Below are positions 21,781 to 33,229 of a stretch of DNA of 64,000 nt, one piece after another. Both the position numbers and the translations under genes were made by a program. Where the stretch lies: positions 2,480,001 to 2,544,000 of the forward strand of contig JACGCM010000155.1 in the NCBI GenBank assembly GCA_014058105.1. Direction: 5' to 3'. Each line of letters opens with the position of its first letter. Position 1 is the stretch's first letter. The DNA is from Kingdonia uniflora. Lineage: Eukaryota; Streptophyta; Magnoliopsida; Ranunculales; Circaeasteraceae. The notes under the pieces are model-generated. The model was not told the origin of the DNA and made no database searches. It saw only the letters and a list, made by a program, of their open reading frames with translations.

Positions 21781-22321
21781 AAACCAATGTAGTTAATAGT
21801 GTCGTGTAGGCAGAATCTAGCTAACCAAATCAGATTTGCATTAACTAGAAAATCACGAGTCTCTTGCAACTGTAGTGGCTCTACCTGCAATTAAAATGTG
21901 TAGTTTTACATTAACTGTTGCATATATAGGTGTATGTTCTGTTTTAGATTGTATAATTTGATCACCGCTGATTCATAGATGAAAGGATTCCAAAGTATGT
22001 CTGTTTTGTTGCTATTTTGGGAATTGGTGTGGGTATTAGGTTTTTGTTTGTGAAAATCTGCTATATATGTTTATTTTTAGGATTGCTGATTTTGAGAATG
22101 AGTTCGGGTATTATGTTTTTGTTTTACTTTATTCTATTTATCAGAATATAAAAATTTTAGGATTCTTTTTGTAGGATTTCACTGGTACATGAATTTGGTC
22201 CATTTACCATTTTATGTGTACGCAGAACTTGAGTGAAAGGCAACTATCACCAAGTCGTTGTTCTCAGTATAAACACACAATCTTATGTTGTGAGATAAAC
22301 TGGTTTCTTCTACATTGGTAG
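21781..22321 (+). promoter_or_regulatory. Presumed 5' region of the PPR gene
   Basis: No coding signal is seen. It is AT-rich, with 'gcatatatag' near 21930 as the best TATA-like word. A TAG stop at 22319-22321 abuts the ATG in frame, so translation cannot begin further upstream without splicing. Confidence 0.35.
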
Positions 22322-24097
22322 ATGACATTACAAACTCTTGGTTGGCTTTTGCACCAGTGCTCAAAGCTCAAACTCCACCTTCATGGCCAATCTCTCCATG
22401 CTTCAGTCATCAAAGTTGGGTCCCTCTCAGACGTTTTTCTCTCCAACCATATCCTCAACATGTACGCTAAGTGCTCCAACATCACTGCTTCTCTCCAACT
22501 GTTTGAACAAATGCCAAACAAAAACTTGGTTTCATGGTCTGCTATCATTTCTGGTTCTTACCAATCTGGGGATCATTATTTAGCACTAAACCTCTTCTCC
22601 CAGATACAACTTGAACCCAATGAATATATTTATGCAACCGTCATTAGTGCTTGCGCCGCTCTTTCAGCTCTCCCACAGGGCAAACAGTTTCATGCCCGCT
22701 CGCTTAAATCCGGATACGAGTCTGTTTCTTTTGTGGCTAACTCGCTTATATCGATGTACATGAACTTTAATATGGTTAACGATGCGCTCTTGATTTTTTC
22801 CACTGAACCCAAAATTAACTCCGTGGTATCTTATAATGCAATGATCATGGGTTTTAAGGAAAATTTGCAACCATTAAGAGGGTTGGAGGTGTTTAAAGTT
22901 ATGAACAGAAGGGGTGTTCTTCCGGACCAATTTACATTTGTGGGTGTTTTTGGTATTTGCAGTGAGATGGAAGATTTGTGGAGAGGAATTGAGTTACATT
23001 GCACGACGATCAAGCTTGGACTTGACACCATGGCTTTTGTTGGTAATGTAGTTTTAACAATGTACTCAAAATGCAATTCAGTTAAAGAAGCGGTGAAGGT
23101 GTTTGTCTCAATTGAGGAAAAGGACATGGTTTCTTGGAACACTATTATAACTGCTTGCTGTCATTGTGGAGATTATGCCATGGGGCTGAAATTTTTCGGG
23201 CAGATGTTTTTTCAGGATAAAGGTTTAGGTGTCAAATTTGACAATTTCACATTGGCTAGTGCACTTGCTGCCTGTGCAGGTTCGGCTTCAATCCGCCATG
23301 GAGGGCAAATCCATGCTCATATTATTAGAACAAGGCTGGGTTTTGATAGTGGAGTTGGTAATGCTTTAGTGAACATGTATGCTAAATGTGGTAGCATTGG
23401 ATACGCGAGTTCCATTTTTGATTGTATGGTAAATCGCAACCTTGTATCATGGAACACGATTTTAGCAGCATTTGGAAATCATGGATATGGAACAAGAGCG
23501 ATAAAGATATTTGAGCAGATGAGACAATGTAATGTAAAACCAGATTCCGTTACATTCATTGGACTATTAGCGGCTTGTAATCATGCAGGTTTGGTGGATG
23601 AGGGTCGATCCTACTTCAATGCCATGAAAGAGATTTTCAGAATAGCCCCTGAGATTGAACATTTTTCTTGTTTAATTGATCTTTTAGGGAGGGCTGGCAG
23701 ATTAGAGGAGGCCAAAGAGTATCTGCAAAAATTTCCCTTTGGTACAGATTTAGTTGTACTAGGGAGCTTACTTTCTGCATGTCGGTTACACGGAGATGTT
23801 GTAGTTGGAGAATGGGTAGGATGTCGACTTTTGGAGCTTCAGCCTGATACAAGTTCGCCTTTTGTTCTATTGTCAAATCTATATGCATCAGATGAGCAAT
23901 GGAGCAGTGTTGCAGAAGCAAGGAAGAGGCTGAAGGGCAGTGGAGTGAAGAAGGAGCCAGGGCATAGTTTAATAGAAGTGAAGGGAAATGTAGAAAAATT
24001 TACGGTAGGGGATTTTTCACATCCAAGAATGAAAGAAATGAAGGATATACTGAGGAGTTTCAGTTGGAAAGAGAGTGAGCTTTCTTTTCAAATGTAA
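22322..24097 (+). CDS. Pentatricopeptide repeat protein, PLS class with E/E+ end
   Basis: An intact single-exon gene of 591 codons. PPR proteins bind organellar RNA one nucleotide per repeat and guide editing, splicing or stability in mitochondria or plastids. Repeats of the P-L-S type run from about residue 20 to 470, with repeated 'SWNTI', 'MYAKCGS', 'ANSLISMY' and 'PDSVTFIGLLAACNHAGLVD' patterns. The last 100 residues match E and E+ motifs ('GSLLSACRLHGDVVVGE', 'YVLLSNLY'-like, 'GHSLIEVKGNVEKFTVGD'). There is no DYW deaminase domain, so an editing role would need a partner in trans. An in-frame stop directly before the ATG fixes the start. No obvious transit peptide precedes the first repeat. 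It is the only intact uninterrupted gene of the window. Confidence 0.93.
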   Translation: MTLQTLGWLLHQCSKLKLHLHGQSLHASVIKVGSLSDVFLSNHILNMYAKCSNITASLQLFEQMPNKNLVSWSAIISGSYQSGDHYLALNLFSQIQLEPNEYIYATVISACAALSALPQGKQFHARSLKSGYESVSFVANSLISMYMNFNMVNDALLIFSTEPKINSVVSYNAMIMGFKENLQPLRGLEVFKVMNRRGVLPDQFTFVGVFGICSEMEDLWRGIELHCTTIKLGLDTMAFVGNVVLTMYSKCNSVKEAVKVFVSIEEKDMVSWNTIITACCHCGDYAMGLKFFGQMFFQDKGLGVKFDNFTLASALAACAGSASIRHGGQIHAHIIRTRLGFDSGVGNALVNMYAKCGSIGYASSIFDCMVNRNLVSWNTILAAFGNHGYGTRAIKIFEQMRQCNVKPDSVTFIGLLAACNHAGLVDEGRSYFNAMKEIFRIAPEIEHFSCLIDLLGRAGRLEEAKEYLQKFPFGTDLVVLGSLLSACRLHGDVVVGEWVGCRLLELQPDTSSPFVLLSNLYASDEQWSSVAEARKRLKGSGVKKEPGHSLIEVKGNVEKFTVGDFSHPRMKEMKDILRSFSWKESELSFQM

Positions 24098-26725
24098 CTT
24101 TATTTGAACCGGCATGTGAGTCGATTATGAATCCCCAGTGACTAATTGAGATATGAATACACACCGAAGAGGTTATCGAGATATAATAGAAAGCAAGCAA
24201 ACAGTGAGTTTATAATGGGAAAGTTATGTACATCATGTGTCTCTTTGATGGATGTATGTACCAATCATTCTGGCAACACCACATCAAACCAAAGACACGT
24301 GGATAGGCAATCTTTAGTAGAAGCTTCCGGAGTTCTCTGTAATGTCATTGTATTTCGACCTTTGGTTCTGTTGATCATTGCAAGGGCGCAAAGAGGTGTA
24401 GTTCTTCATCAAAAGATATCAAAACTGGAGAGAAAAACGTAGCATGCTCAATTTTAGGTGAAGTGTACACCTGTGTGCCAGGTACCAATCTATTTCCTTT
24501 CCACATTTAAAGGGAGAATGTGGGATATATTGCAGATCAAGTATTCAGAAAACGTAGATCTAGTGAAGTCATGACACACAGTTTACGCCATCTTTTCTGA
24601 GCAGGTAGAATACATCTATTTACTTCTTTTACTGGTGTAATTGTTTCTTGCTAAGCTCAATATCCTCTAGATTATATCGACTCCTGTCTTCATCATGTTA
24701 ACCCAAGTTTGTTATGATTTCACATGAATTCCCCCTCAATTGTATCTGTACTGAGGTTCAGTCCTGTACTAAAAGATATTAGTATCTACTATTTGCAGCT
24801 GATTCTAATGAAGTCATTGTGTTCATATTCGGTTTGTGTAGACACACCTTTTTTTTTATGCTTTAATCATGCTTTTTCTAACGCACTTACCCTTTTATGT
24901 CAGGTCCATCTAGCACATAGATTAATAAGTCCCGCCTGGCTTCTTCTCATTGAGATCCCTGCTCAAAATATTCATGGTTTGCGTCTTTAATTCCCCCATC
25001 TAATAAAATTTGAAATCCTTGATATTATAATCCTACTTGTAATCAAGCATCTCTGATTTTTGACGTGTTGAACATAATTTACTGTTGCAGCTATATTTTG
25101 AAATGAAACCGTCGGAGTCCACCTGTTGCTAATGGTAGGCCAATTTCAGAGATACCCCAGAAACCCTTACTTCTGCCAAGGCTTCTGTGAGGGGTTCACC
25201 ACCTCCTGTATTGTGCTACCTCCACCGGCAAGAACTGACACTCGGCCTATCGCTCCAAGTGGAAGCTCACAAATCCCTTCGCTCCAACCAGTTGACCAGG
25301 ATTACTCGTACAATGGCGAATGTCATGCTGTAAATTTGGTGAATTGGCCTCCACAAATGATGCCCCCCGCAGGGTCCCAGGACACCAACACGGGGCAACT
25401 GTTCCTAAGGCCGCCTGTATATTAGTAAGCACTTCGTGGATTTCGGCATTAAGTTTCGAGGCATTCTTAAGAGAGAATACAGTTCAATCTGTAATGTACA
25501 ACAGGTGTTGGTTATAATGTAAGATATGTTCTAAATGAGGTGTGGTATTATATCAAGGCCAGGGAAAACTCAATATTGTATGCGTGCAAGATCCCTAGCG
25601 GCAATGGGAGTTTCACCCACACCTCACTCACTGTCCTCTCATATAGCTTCTTATTCTCTTCTTTTTTTCTCTTTGGCAGGTTTTGTCTTAAATTTCTTCC
25701 ATGCGCTTTTTTCTTTTTCTAAACTTTCAGAGATCTCGCCAACAACATTTCCCCACCCTTTTTGCAATGAAAAATTCAATGAACCAATTGCAACCTTTTC
25801 ACCTGTATACTCATCCGCTCCATTGCAAACCTGTCTTCCTACTGATATACTCATCATGGCGCAAACCTAGAGCTTTCTTCATGAACATCTCATTTCTCCA
25901 ATGTCTTATAATCAAAACCTGATGCTCTGTCTTTCTCTGAGCACTTATCCGTATTTGCCCACTGAAACACCACTACTTAATTGGTTTGCAATACAAGAAA
26001 ATCCACAAATGCTGGGTTGGGACTTGGGACCCTCTCAAAAATCCTCCCGATACAAATTTCGAACACCATACAAATACAAACATGTTAAAAAGGGAAAACT
26101 CATTCTTTTCAATCAAAACTAGTAGTTGAAAATAATGAACCTCACCATTGACCTCCCTTGAGGAATCAATAGAGAACTTTAGAGATTTGTCAAGGGCGGA
26201 GAACTTACACGTCAAAACACACTTTTATGGAGAAAAACTACCAATAATCGCTATATATGAACATTTAAGGGGTAAAAGCAGTTCTCAAGGTACGAATCAC
26301 ATTTGTAAAGTAGTACATTGGAACCCTGAGCCTTTTGTGTGGGTGAGAAAAGTGCAACTACAAAATAAATAAGAGTCAGACCTCAGACCTCAGACCTCAG
26401 ACCTCAGACAAATAATATAAAACAGCCAAAGGAAAGTAAATTAGAGTCATTAGACATCTGAACACAGACACTTATAGCACAAGGTTTAATCCAACCATAT
26501 AAAGTCAAATCTCAACTTCTTCACTAATCTCAAATGTAAGTCTGGATCAAATTGAGAAAGTAGTGAGCTTACAAGAACACTAACAACATTCTACACAAAT
26601 GCATAAACGTCCACATAATCTGCGTTAATTTTTGCCCACACGACACCTTCATAGAACCTGCAAAGATAGATAATGTAACCTAAAAGAAAGTCTGGAAAGA
26701 AGTCCATAATAGACCTCAATCAATG
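24098..26725. other. Gap between the PPR and ACINUS genes
   Basis: No gene can be supported. The left part is probably the PPR 3' untranslated region. A 99-codon frame at 25126-25425 (Pro/Gln-rich) has no recognisable family and a shadow frame on minus. A (CAGACCT)n run of almost five units lies at about 26376-26408. The right part should contain the ACINUS 3' untranslated region and terminator. Confidence 0.5.
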
Positions 26726-29700
26726 TTACTTCTTGGTTTTGGCTTGGGATTCAAGTTTCATTGCAACCTGTTCATTTGTCAATGGTAAGTAGTAGATCCG
26801 AGGAGTGGCCCGGGTTTTCCTGAAGAGATCATCAAGTGTGACAACAATTGGCGCATCTGATTTCCTGAGTTGGGGCGGTGGTGGAAGAAGAAGTCGTTCC
26901 CTTGGTCTCTGTAGATCAGATATTGGCGGAGGTGGTGGGAGTTGAGTAGGTAGAGGAAGCCGTTCCCTGGGTGTCTGCAGATCAGATAATGGTGGAGGTG
27001 GTGGGAGTTGAGGTGGAAGAGGGAGTCGTTCTTTTGGTGTGTGTGGGTCAGATAATGGTGGTGGTGGTGGGAGAGTAAGTGGTGGTGGCGGCAGAAGTTG
27101 CTCTCTTGGGACATTTTGGTGGACAGTGGTGGTTGGACTGGTTAAGCGGGACGCTGCTGAAACCCGTGCTGGAGGTTCAACACGCATTTTGACATCTTGG
27201 GGATCAACAAATTCTGCTACCAGAAGCCGTCCCCCATTTGAAGGAGGCCACTGCAGGTTGTACAGAGCATTTCTGGTCTCAATGGCTTCATCCAAGGACG
27301 AATACTGTAAGAATCAAGAAAATTAGGTATAGATTGAAAACAGCATTGACATACTATCACATTTCTAAAGATAATCCAGACATCTTAGCTACTTCCAAGT
27401 ATGACATCGACTTAGAAAAATAACAAAAACATGAGCATATACATTACATAATATCATTGTGGTAAGAGCAGTTCTTATCTAGGAATAAGGAACAATAAAA
27501 ATAGCACAAAACTGCAATTGTTCATTTATCCATTTTGTTACATTCAATGGTAGATTTTACAACATATATTTATCTATAAATATATATTTAACCCCACTAA
27601 CAAAAATAGTAGCCTATTAGATAGAATCTAAAATAAACTAAAACAAATAAACCATGTGTTTGCAGTACTGTAGTACTAAATAATCAAATAGTATTAACTG
27701 AATAACCAAAACAACTACGTCATTTCAAAGAAAAGCGCAGCTGGTCCATGTTAGCCACAAAACTGTTTATACAAATTTAAAGACCTATGGGTTTGCATTT
27801 GGATTTCGGTAACTATCATTCTAAAACTAACCTATTAATAATGGAAGAAGAATAAAAGAAAGATGAGGGAAAAGGAAGAGAAAGTAGAACGATCAGACAG
27901 AAAAAGTAAGAGAACAACCTAGAGAAGGGTTGAGTCGAGTGCAAGTTTTGATAATAGAGAATGGCTACAACAAATAAAGTACTAGCCCACTCACTTTAAG
28001 TGCTTGACCGTGCCTTACAACAGTAAAGTAACAAAAACGTAGTCACGGTCTAACTAAATTTCCGCATAATACTCTTAGGGCTTAAACGAATCCAATGTAG
28101 TGCATCATGGTGGCAGTACACAGTTTTATGCAGTAGCTTTTCGTAAATGTAGGTAAACTTTATATAGATTTATTCAGAGTTACCTCCACCACTATATTTT
28201 GAAGTCGTTTTTTACTTTTAATCCCTTATCCCTTATATTCTTATGCGGTGGTTATGGTTGTCTGTTGAATCACTTTAACTACAGACCAATGGTGCAACAG
28301 GAGGGGAAAAGTACATATGTATCTGCATATACTTAATACCATATATAGATACAAAAATACGAAAGAAGTCATACCGTGACATAGCAATGGGTCTTGATAT
28401 TATCCATCCAGAAGCTGGATACAGTTCCAGTTTTCGCAAGCAGCCCTTGGACTGCTTTCAAAGTAAATGGACGAACAAAATGATCAATTCTCAGTGAACT
28501 TGTAGGAACTTTGGCCGTCGGTGGAACTGCAATTTTCAATATTCCATTCTTAGCTACGACAAGAATAACATAACAAGAATATCGGTATTCGAGTAAACTA
28601 AAAAAAATCTCATACCGACACGCTCCTTTGGTGCGTCTCCGCCATTAAGTGTTGAATCAGATCTAGTGAAATTGCGTTTAGGAATAGTAGGCTGTGATTT
28701 GTCCCTAGGTGTTGTTGAAGGTGTATTCGAAGTTTGCTCTTCAGGAACCTTGACAGTCGCTGAATTCCATCGTCGTTGCCGCTTAGATGGTTCGTTCTTT
28801 ACAGCCGCTTCTTTATCTGTCCGGACGGAAAGTAAAAAACATACCGAGTAAAAGTGGTTTAATTTGATTGCCAAGAGAAATGAGGAACATAAAAAATAGC
28901 CAAGTCCTGAGTTCAGAATAGTTACAGAAGCATTCAATTATACAAAAATAAATACATAAGAAATTGGAAAATCTATTCGTAATTGTTCAGATATTATTAA
29001 GCAAATCAATAGTTACACGTTAATAAAGTGCTACTCAAGTTTTATTGGAGAATTTGTTTGGCCAAGACATTTTGTGACAAGAAGATTTCGTGTACCAGGG
29101 GAAAGAAACAGCTCAATGAGTAAATAAATAATTGGGCTACTAAGCGAGTGCCATATAAGCCTGCAGTTAAGAAGAGTAAACCATCAAAAGAATAATCTAA
29201 CTCGATCTTCCCATTTGACATGCATAACTTGAAACTTTTATCACCCTTGCAATTAGAATATAAAATGCCGCTTCAATATAAGATCCTTGGAGACCATAGC
29301 TACTGTATTTTCATTTTCTTTTTTGGTAGTCAATCTCATTTACTTCCAACCAGCCAAACCCCTAAAGAAAGATCAATTATTGCATTGAAAGGATGACACT
29401 TGTATCACCTAAATTGATCAAAGACAACTTCGACTAAGCTTACAATGATCAAACGACCGTAGGGAGTCTTCCACCACACACAAGGAAAATCTATTTCCAT
29501 CACGTTTTCATGTCTGTTGCCAAAAGAAGGAACAAATCCCTCATTTCTTCCCCGCGACTGTCCATGATCCTCAATCTACAACTGAAACCTTGCTCTTCGA
29601 TCTCACTCGATATCTCGCCTCTCTAAGCTATCTCTTTCTCCCTATCTAATCTATAATCTGTAAGCCACTTCCTTAAAACTTATGATCTCTCTTCTTCTCT

Positions 29701-32267
29701 CCCCCAAAATACTCTTTCTCATTCTTCCCCAATTTAATTTAGTTTGTGTTGTGAGTTTAATTGCATCAAATCAGCCAAACAAACCTAATTCAACGGTATG
29801 CTACGACATTAACCATTGTTGTTAATGGTCCTCATATGAAACCGTCCTAATTAATTACAAAGTCGTCGAAGTGTAGTCCACAGAAGGCCGGATTTTCACT
29901 AACCCAATAAGAGAGGGTGCCAAGTATATCCATTATTACTCCTTCGAATTAAGTAACTTTATAGCTAAAAACTCATGCATTGCGTTCACTACAAACTCTC
30001 CACCCAATAGCATAGGGAAGAAGAATCTACAAGGTCCGTGCTACTTTGCATTTGAAAGCACAATTCCTCCAACACTTCAAAACATCAACAAAATATCGAG
30101 AGAATGTCCACCTCACCCCGAATAGGGATAAGAAATGGTACCAAATCTTTTGCGCAAAAGAGCAATGAAGAAGAATGTGGTTAATGGATTCTACATCATC
30201 CCCGCAAAGAATACAAATGTCCGGCACATCCATACCCTTCCTCCTCAAATTATCTCTTGTGAGAATTCTTCCCCAAACAACTCTCCGAAAGAAAAAATAA
30301 AAAATAAAAAAATACTTTAGAAGGGAGATTTTTGCGCCATACGATCTTCACTGGAAACTCTCTAAATCTAGCATCCACAATTCCCTCTCTTGATAGTACT
30401 AATGGCTCACAAAAAGACCTTACTGAAAATATCCCATTGTTGGTCCACTTCCATTTCCAGCAATCCGGATCATTAGTTAACGTCACCGAATTAATAGACA
30501 AAAAAATCACAACCTTATTATCCATTTCCCAGTCATTAACTGATTCTCTACTAAGATAAAGGTTCTACTCAATGTTACTACCATTCTTGAGACCAAACTC
30601 GGACATGTACCCATGCTTTCGCCTTTCGATGACAGCCTAAAAATATCTGGAAATCGTTCAACGAGCGGAAGAACATCACACCAAATATTGTGCCATAATA
30701 GAATTTTCTCTCCATAGGCCATTACCAAGCATCAAGTCTATGACTTTGAGGAAAGCATGGGGGGGGTCAATATTAGTTTGTTTTACAAAGACAAAGGAAA
30801 GCCATAAATAACATAAAAAAGGAAGTATGATCGAATTCAACTAAATTTGTAAACAGAAAAACGTATAATCCCTACAGACACAGCTTAGTTCTGCAATAAT
30901 AAAAGGATTGAGCATTACATAACACCGTCAGATAGACATGTCCCTAAGAATGTATCAGCAGCAAACAATGACATGTTCCTTAGGAAAAAATGAATTATAT
31001 AAAGGGATACCTATAATTAAATTCTTATCCAGGAGTGTAACACGCACAAAAAAAATAAAAAAATGATATACGGTTAAAATTGCACGGAGAGAAAATAAAA
31101 TGAATATGTACCTTCAAGCTTTCTTTTCTCAGCAGGAACAGTATAAATACTATTAACTTTGGCAGAAATGACCTTATTGTCGGAAGATAAACCGTCCCCC
31201 ACAACAAGTGAACTGTCCTCCTTTACAGTGCGCACTTCACCATTTTCTCTCACTTCATAAGAGTTGGGATTTGGATCTGTGTGTTTAATCTCCAACGAAT
31301 CTTCCTCCATAGAATCATCATCCGGACTTGGATCCAAATTTAATTTTTCTGACACACCATCAGCATTTGTAAAATTCATGACAGCGGTGTCCGCTATCTC
31401 GTTAGAAGTTGTCTGGTTCTCATGTGACACTTGTTCATCCATTGGATGTACATCACCACTGTATGGTTGCACCATCTCTGACTTAGTTACTTGTAGTTCT
31501 AAATATAAATTATCAGTATTCAAATTATCCTTTAGTTCATTCTTTTCATTAATTGACACAGAATCAGTAATAATAGAGCTAGACTTTACTTGATACCCTG
31601 ATACCTGGTTATTCTGATCGGACACATTGAGCATGTGATCTTCACCGGAGAGCTCCGTACCTTCATCCTCTACTTGCGTATTGTTGTCCTGTAATTCCTG
31701 ACCGCTGGATAATATCCGGGTTGTCACAGTCTGGCTGATTGTGATTTTTGTTTCCATGGAAATCCCAATTAAATCAGAACTACTTACTAACTCTGCCCTT
31801 TCTTGATCTTTCCCCTGATCCAACTCAAAAGAACTAACATCATTGCCAACCATGGATGCATTACTATCAACCTCTTCAACACATTTTTCCTCATGGTCCC
31901 TAGTATCAATGTTATCCTGAGTCGACTTCATCTCTTCATTTTGGCAGTTATCCTGTAATTTGGCATCAGAACCACTTGCAGGAGTTTCTTTAGTAGAATC
32001 TTCTTCATTTTGAATTACTTTGTCATCCTTGTCAGAGTCTCCCCCATTGTGGAATATTTCTTCTTTAATATTAGCATCTCTCTCATTGCGAACTTCTTTA
32101 TCTGCAAAATCCTCCCTCGCATCACGAATCGCTTCGTCCAACCGTTTTATCAAATCATCCTTCAATCCCTTGGTAGGAAGTTTCCGTTTCTTAAGCTCGT
32201 CCTTCAACTCTATAACCCTCAATTGATCAATTGATCGGTTGTCAAGAACGGAATATTTTGTCGACAT
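26726..32267 (-). CDS. ACINUS: ACINUS-like SAP/RRM/RSB protein, four coding exons
   Basis: Coding exons on minus are 32267-31112, 28816-28616, 28553-28375 and 27304-26726, all with GT-AG introns and matching phase. They total 2115 nt (704 residues), close to the plant family. The N-terminus has a SAP domain ('VIELKDELKKRKLPTKGLKD', residues about 18-45). A long acidic, disordered region follows. 'KRQRRWNSA' precedes an RRM-like domain ('SLRIDHFVRPFTLKAVQGLL', 'FWMDNIKTHCYVT'). Then come a Pro-rich repeat region and the RNPS1-SAP18-binding motif ('VTLDDLFRKTRATPRIYYLP') near the end. In plants and animals ACINUS joins SR45/RNPS1 and SAP18 in the nuclear ASAP complex, which acts in splicing and transcription. 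It looks intact. The long second intron holds a LINE fragment. Confidence 0.9.
26885..27100 (-). repeat. Proline-rich coding repeat in ACINUS
   Basis: A unit of about 22 residues ('RERLPLPPQLPPPPPLSDLQ') repeats three times with a fourth partial copy between the RRM and the RSB motif. The nucleotide repeat is about 66 bp and in frame. Such repeats vary in number between alleles, so the linker length may be polymorphic (inference). Confidence 0.8.
29990..30770 (-). pseudogene. LINE (L1) ORF2 3' fragment inside an ACINUS intron
   Basis: Translated blocks on minus are 'YGEKILLWHNIWCD' and 'DIFRLSS', then 'WKWTNNGIFSVRSF' and 'IVWRKNLPSKVFFY', then 'CILCGDDVESINHILLHC'. These are the post-RT and zf-RVT zinc-binding regions (C-x2-C...H-x4-C) of plant LINE ORF2. 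It is 5'-truncated, as is usual for LINEs, and frame-shifted. It lies in the same orientation as the host gene, inside the 2.3-kb intron 28817-31111. Confidence 0.75.
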
Positions 32268-33140
32268 ACTACCCAGTCAGCTCAGTTCAGACTTGGAAAC
32301 CTAATCATGAATACAAAATATCATTGGTAGGCAAAGAAATGTATAAAATTCAAATTAAAAGTACACTAATATCTTACTAGAATAAAAGAGAAACTATTTG
32401 CAAGGAAGGACTGTTTATCCTCTCAACAAAAGTATAATGGCACTTGTGGTCACCTGAGTCACACGTGACACATTATGCGTTAAATCAAAAAAAAAAAACT
32501 CGCCAACAAGTATTTCCCTCAACCACTTAATGAAACCTTCATAGATGCTATGCATTACATGACCCAAATACAAACTTAACATATCGACAACCCCCATAAT
32601 CATGATAGCACCAAACATCTAAGTTTATGAACCCCCAAGGATGCCTTGCACAAGGTTAACACATTAAGCCCTAATTCATCTAAACCTAACCAAAACAGTC
32701 TCTATGCATGATTTCAAACTGTAACTACCCAAATGCCCATACAAGCAACTATACGGAAAAAAGTATGTGCTCGTGAAAGGCAAATTACAGGATACCATTT
32801 GTAATCAAATGAAGCGCAAATAACTAGAAGAAACAACTACTTACAGTTGATTTCACCTCTCAGTCAGCAAAGATCGAGCTTCTTAGCAGAAACCCTAATT
32901 CCAGAACAGTAACAAGAGAACCCTAAATCAAAACCCACAGGGAAACCAAATCGAAGGGGAAACCATAACAGAGCTTTAGTTAATCTCCTGCAACAATCAA
33001 AATCAAAACAAAGAAACACAAAATTACAGAGAAATCGAAGTGAAGAACGACGAGCGATTTCGAAGAATGAGATAAGAAGTTAATTTGGGGGTTTTTATTT
33101 TCTCGCGAAGGTCTTGGGAGTTTTCTTTTAGACCATCTCC
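32268..33140 (-). promoter_or_regulatory. ACINUS 5' leader with a leader intron
   Basis: A GT-AG pair fits an intron 32844-32301: donor 'ct|gtaagtag' and acceptor 'gattag|g' on minus. It would join a T-rich leader exon (about 33140-32845) to the 33 nt before the ATG. The leader exon has repeated 'tttgatt' and 'tagggttt' words common in plant 5' untranslated regions. The transcription start is not determined. Confidence 0.45.
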
Positions 33141-33229
33141 AGCAGTGAGAGATGGAAGATGTAGAGAAGTGAGAGGACAATAAGTTCGAACCTTTGAGCA
33201 CTCACTCTCAAGTGGGAACAAACAAAATG

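Noticed and set aside
25126..25425. 99-codon Pro/Gln-rich frame downstream of the PPR gene
   Set aside because: No recognisable domain, no conserved motif, and an overlapping frame on the other strand.
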